Shown in pieces: positions 4,612 through 5,223 of a stretch of 5,223 bases of DNA. Position numbers and translations under genes: made by a program. The stretch comes from VRUB01 sp046758085 (GTDB lineage Bacteria; Pseudomonadota; Gammaproteobacteria; Acidiferrobacterales; SPGG2), in NCBI GenBank assembly GCA_046758085.1, contig JBHHZP010000200.1, positions 1-5,223 on the forward strand, written 5' to 3'. The first letter of the stretch is position 1. The number at the start of each line of letters is the position of its first letter. The notes under the pieces are model-generated. The model did no database searches. It worked only from the letters and a program-made list of their open reading frames with translations, and was not told where the DNA came from.

Positions 4612-5223
4612 ATGAAACTTCGCAAGTTCTGGCGGCCCTTGGTGGTGGCAGTAGCCGCGATGTTCGCCTTTCCAACCGTGGGCCATACCGCTGTCTACAA
4701 GGAGGTGGCCGTCGCCAACAGCGGCAGCATTCAGGGCAAGGTGGCATTTGAGGGAGCGCTGCCCGAGGACGCAATCGAGAAGATCGGCATCAACAAGAAT
4801 CCCGACGTCTGCGACAAGGATGGTACCGGTTTCCGGGAAGTGGTCTGGGTGGATGTCAAAGACGGTGCGCTGAGGGGTTCCTTCGTCTTCATCGACAAGA
4901 TCGAACAAGGGAAGAAATGGCCGGCGCCAAAGGCCGGCAAATACGTCATCCTGCAAAAGGGCTGCCGTTTCCGCCCGTGGGCACAAGTGGTGAAGCCTGG
5001 CCCGATCACCATCCGCCACAGTGATCCGGATTCAGTCCTGCATAACATCAACGCGCGCGAAATGATCGGCGTGGAAAAAGGCCGCATCGTGAAAAGGACG
5101 ATATTTAATTTCGGCCAGCCCGAACCGGGCGACATCGTGAAAAAACTCAAAACCCGGCGCTCGCAGTTCGTCTCCCTGAACTGCGAGGCGCACAATTTCA
5201 TGTTCGGCTTCATGATGGCGCCC
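4612..5223 (+). CDS. Exported cupredoxin-like protein, C-terminus cut by window edge
   Basis: The 204 codons present are open to the window end. Residues 1-27 form a signal peptide (basic MKLRKFWR, hydrophobic core, exit near GHTA), so the mature protein is periplasmic. GSIQGKVAFEGALP (38-51) resembles the opening beta strand of carboxypeptidase-regulatory-like domains found in methylamine-utilisation-type proteins. Then come GCRFRPWAQVVKPG (117-130), DPDSVLHNINARE with His144, and LNCEAHNFMFGFMMAP with C-x2-H-x2-M (Cys191, His194, Met197). His144 with the CxxHxxM cluster gives the ligand set expected of a type 1 copper site. Family members usually have a His where this protein has Trp123. 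ATG at 4612 has AAGGAG ten bases upstream, slightly long spacing. A role as electron carrier or copper-handling partner of the nearby oxidase is inference; the substrate is unknown. Confidence 0.85.
   Translation, partial: MKLRKFWRPLVVAVAAMFAFPTVGHTAVYKEVAVANSGSIQGKVAFEGALPEDAIEKIGINKNPDVCDKDGTGFREVVWVDVKDGALRGSFVFIDKIEQGKKWPAPKAGKYVILQKGCRFRPWAQVVKPGPITIRHSDPDSVLHNINAREMIGVEKGRIVKRTIFNFGQPEPGDIVKKLKTRRSQFVSLNCEAHNFMFGFMMAP

Noticed and set aside
4442..5213. Minus-strand open frames opposite the cupredoxin-like gene
   Set aside because: The plus-strand frame has a signal peptide, a ribosome site and copper-site motifs; the opposite frames show none.

Overview
The window reads as a moderately GC-rich chromosomal segment of a respiring, probably Gram-negative bacterium. 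The evidence is exported redox proteins with proteobacterial-type signal peptides, a membrane-anchored cytochrome c, tight Shine-Dalgarno-led gene packing and Gly/Ala/Arg-rich codon use. A chemolithotrophic proteobacterium is my best guess, but nothing here fixes the taxon. I see no rRNA, tRNA, CRISPR array, insertion sequence or phage gene.

Layout. From about 2535 down to the left edge, a minus-strand operon runs in the order: small soluble protein (2535-2305, TTG start), cytochrome bd-type oxidase subunit I homologue (2275-509), membrane-anchored monoheme cytochrome c (512 to beyond position 1). The last two overlap by four bases (GTGA). About 440 bases without a convincing gene (2536-2978) lie upstream and should hold the operon promoter. 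Next comes a minus-strand regulator (4187-2979) that joins a cysteine-rich PAS sensor to a BTAD/SARP-type DNA-binding module. A 424-base divergent intergenic region (4188-4611) follows, rich in palindromes and direct repeats and carrying a sigma-54-like element. At the right edge a plus-strand gene (4612 onward, cut by the window) encodes an exported cupredoxin-like protein with a CxxHxxM copper-site motif.

How the parts may work together. The oxidase keeps the heme-ligand histidines of CydA but lacks the long periplasmic quinol-binding loop and the GRQPW motif, and no CydB follows it. A cytochrome c is translationally coupled to it instead. The simplest reading is a bd-family oxygen reductase (or related redox enzyme) fed by periplasmic one-electron carriers, the cytochrome c and perhaps the blue-copper-like protein, rather than by quinol. 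The PAS-BTAD regulator sits between the two transcription units and could adjust both to redox state. This functional model is inference; gene boundaries and motifs are read directly.
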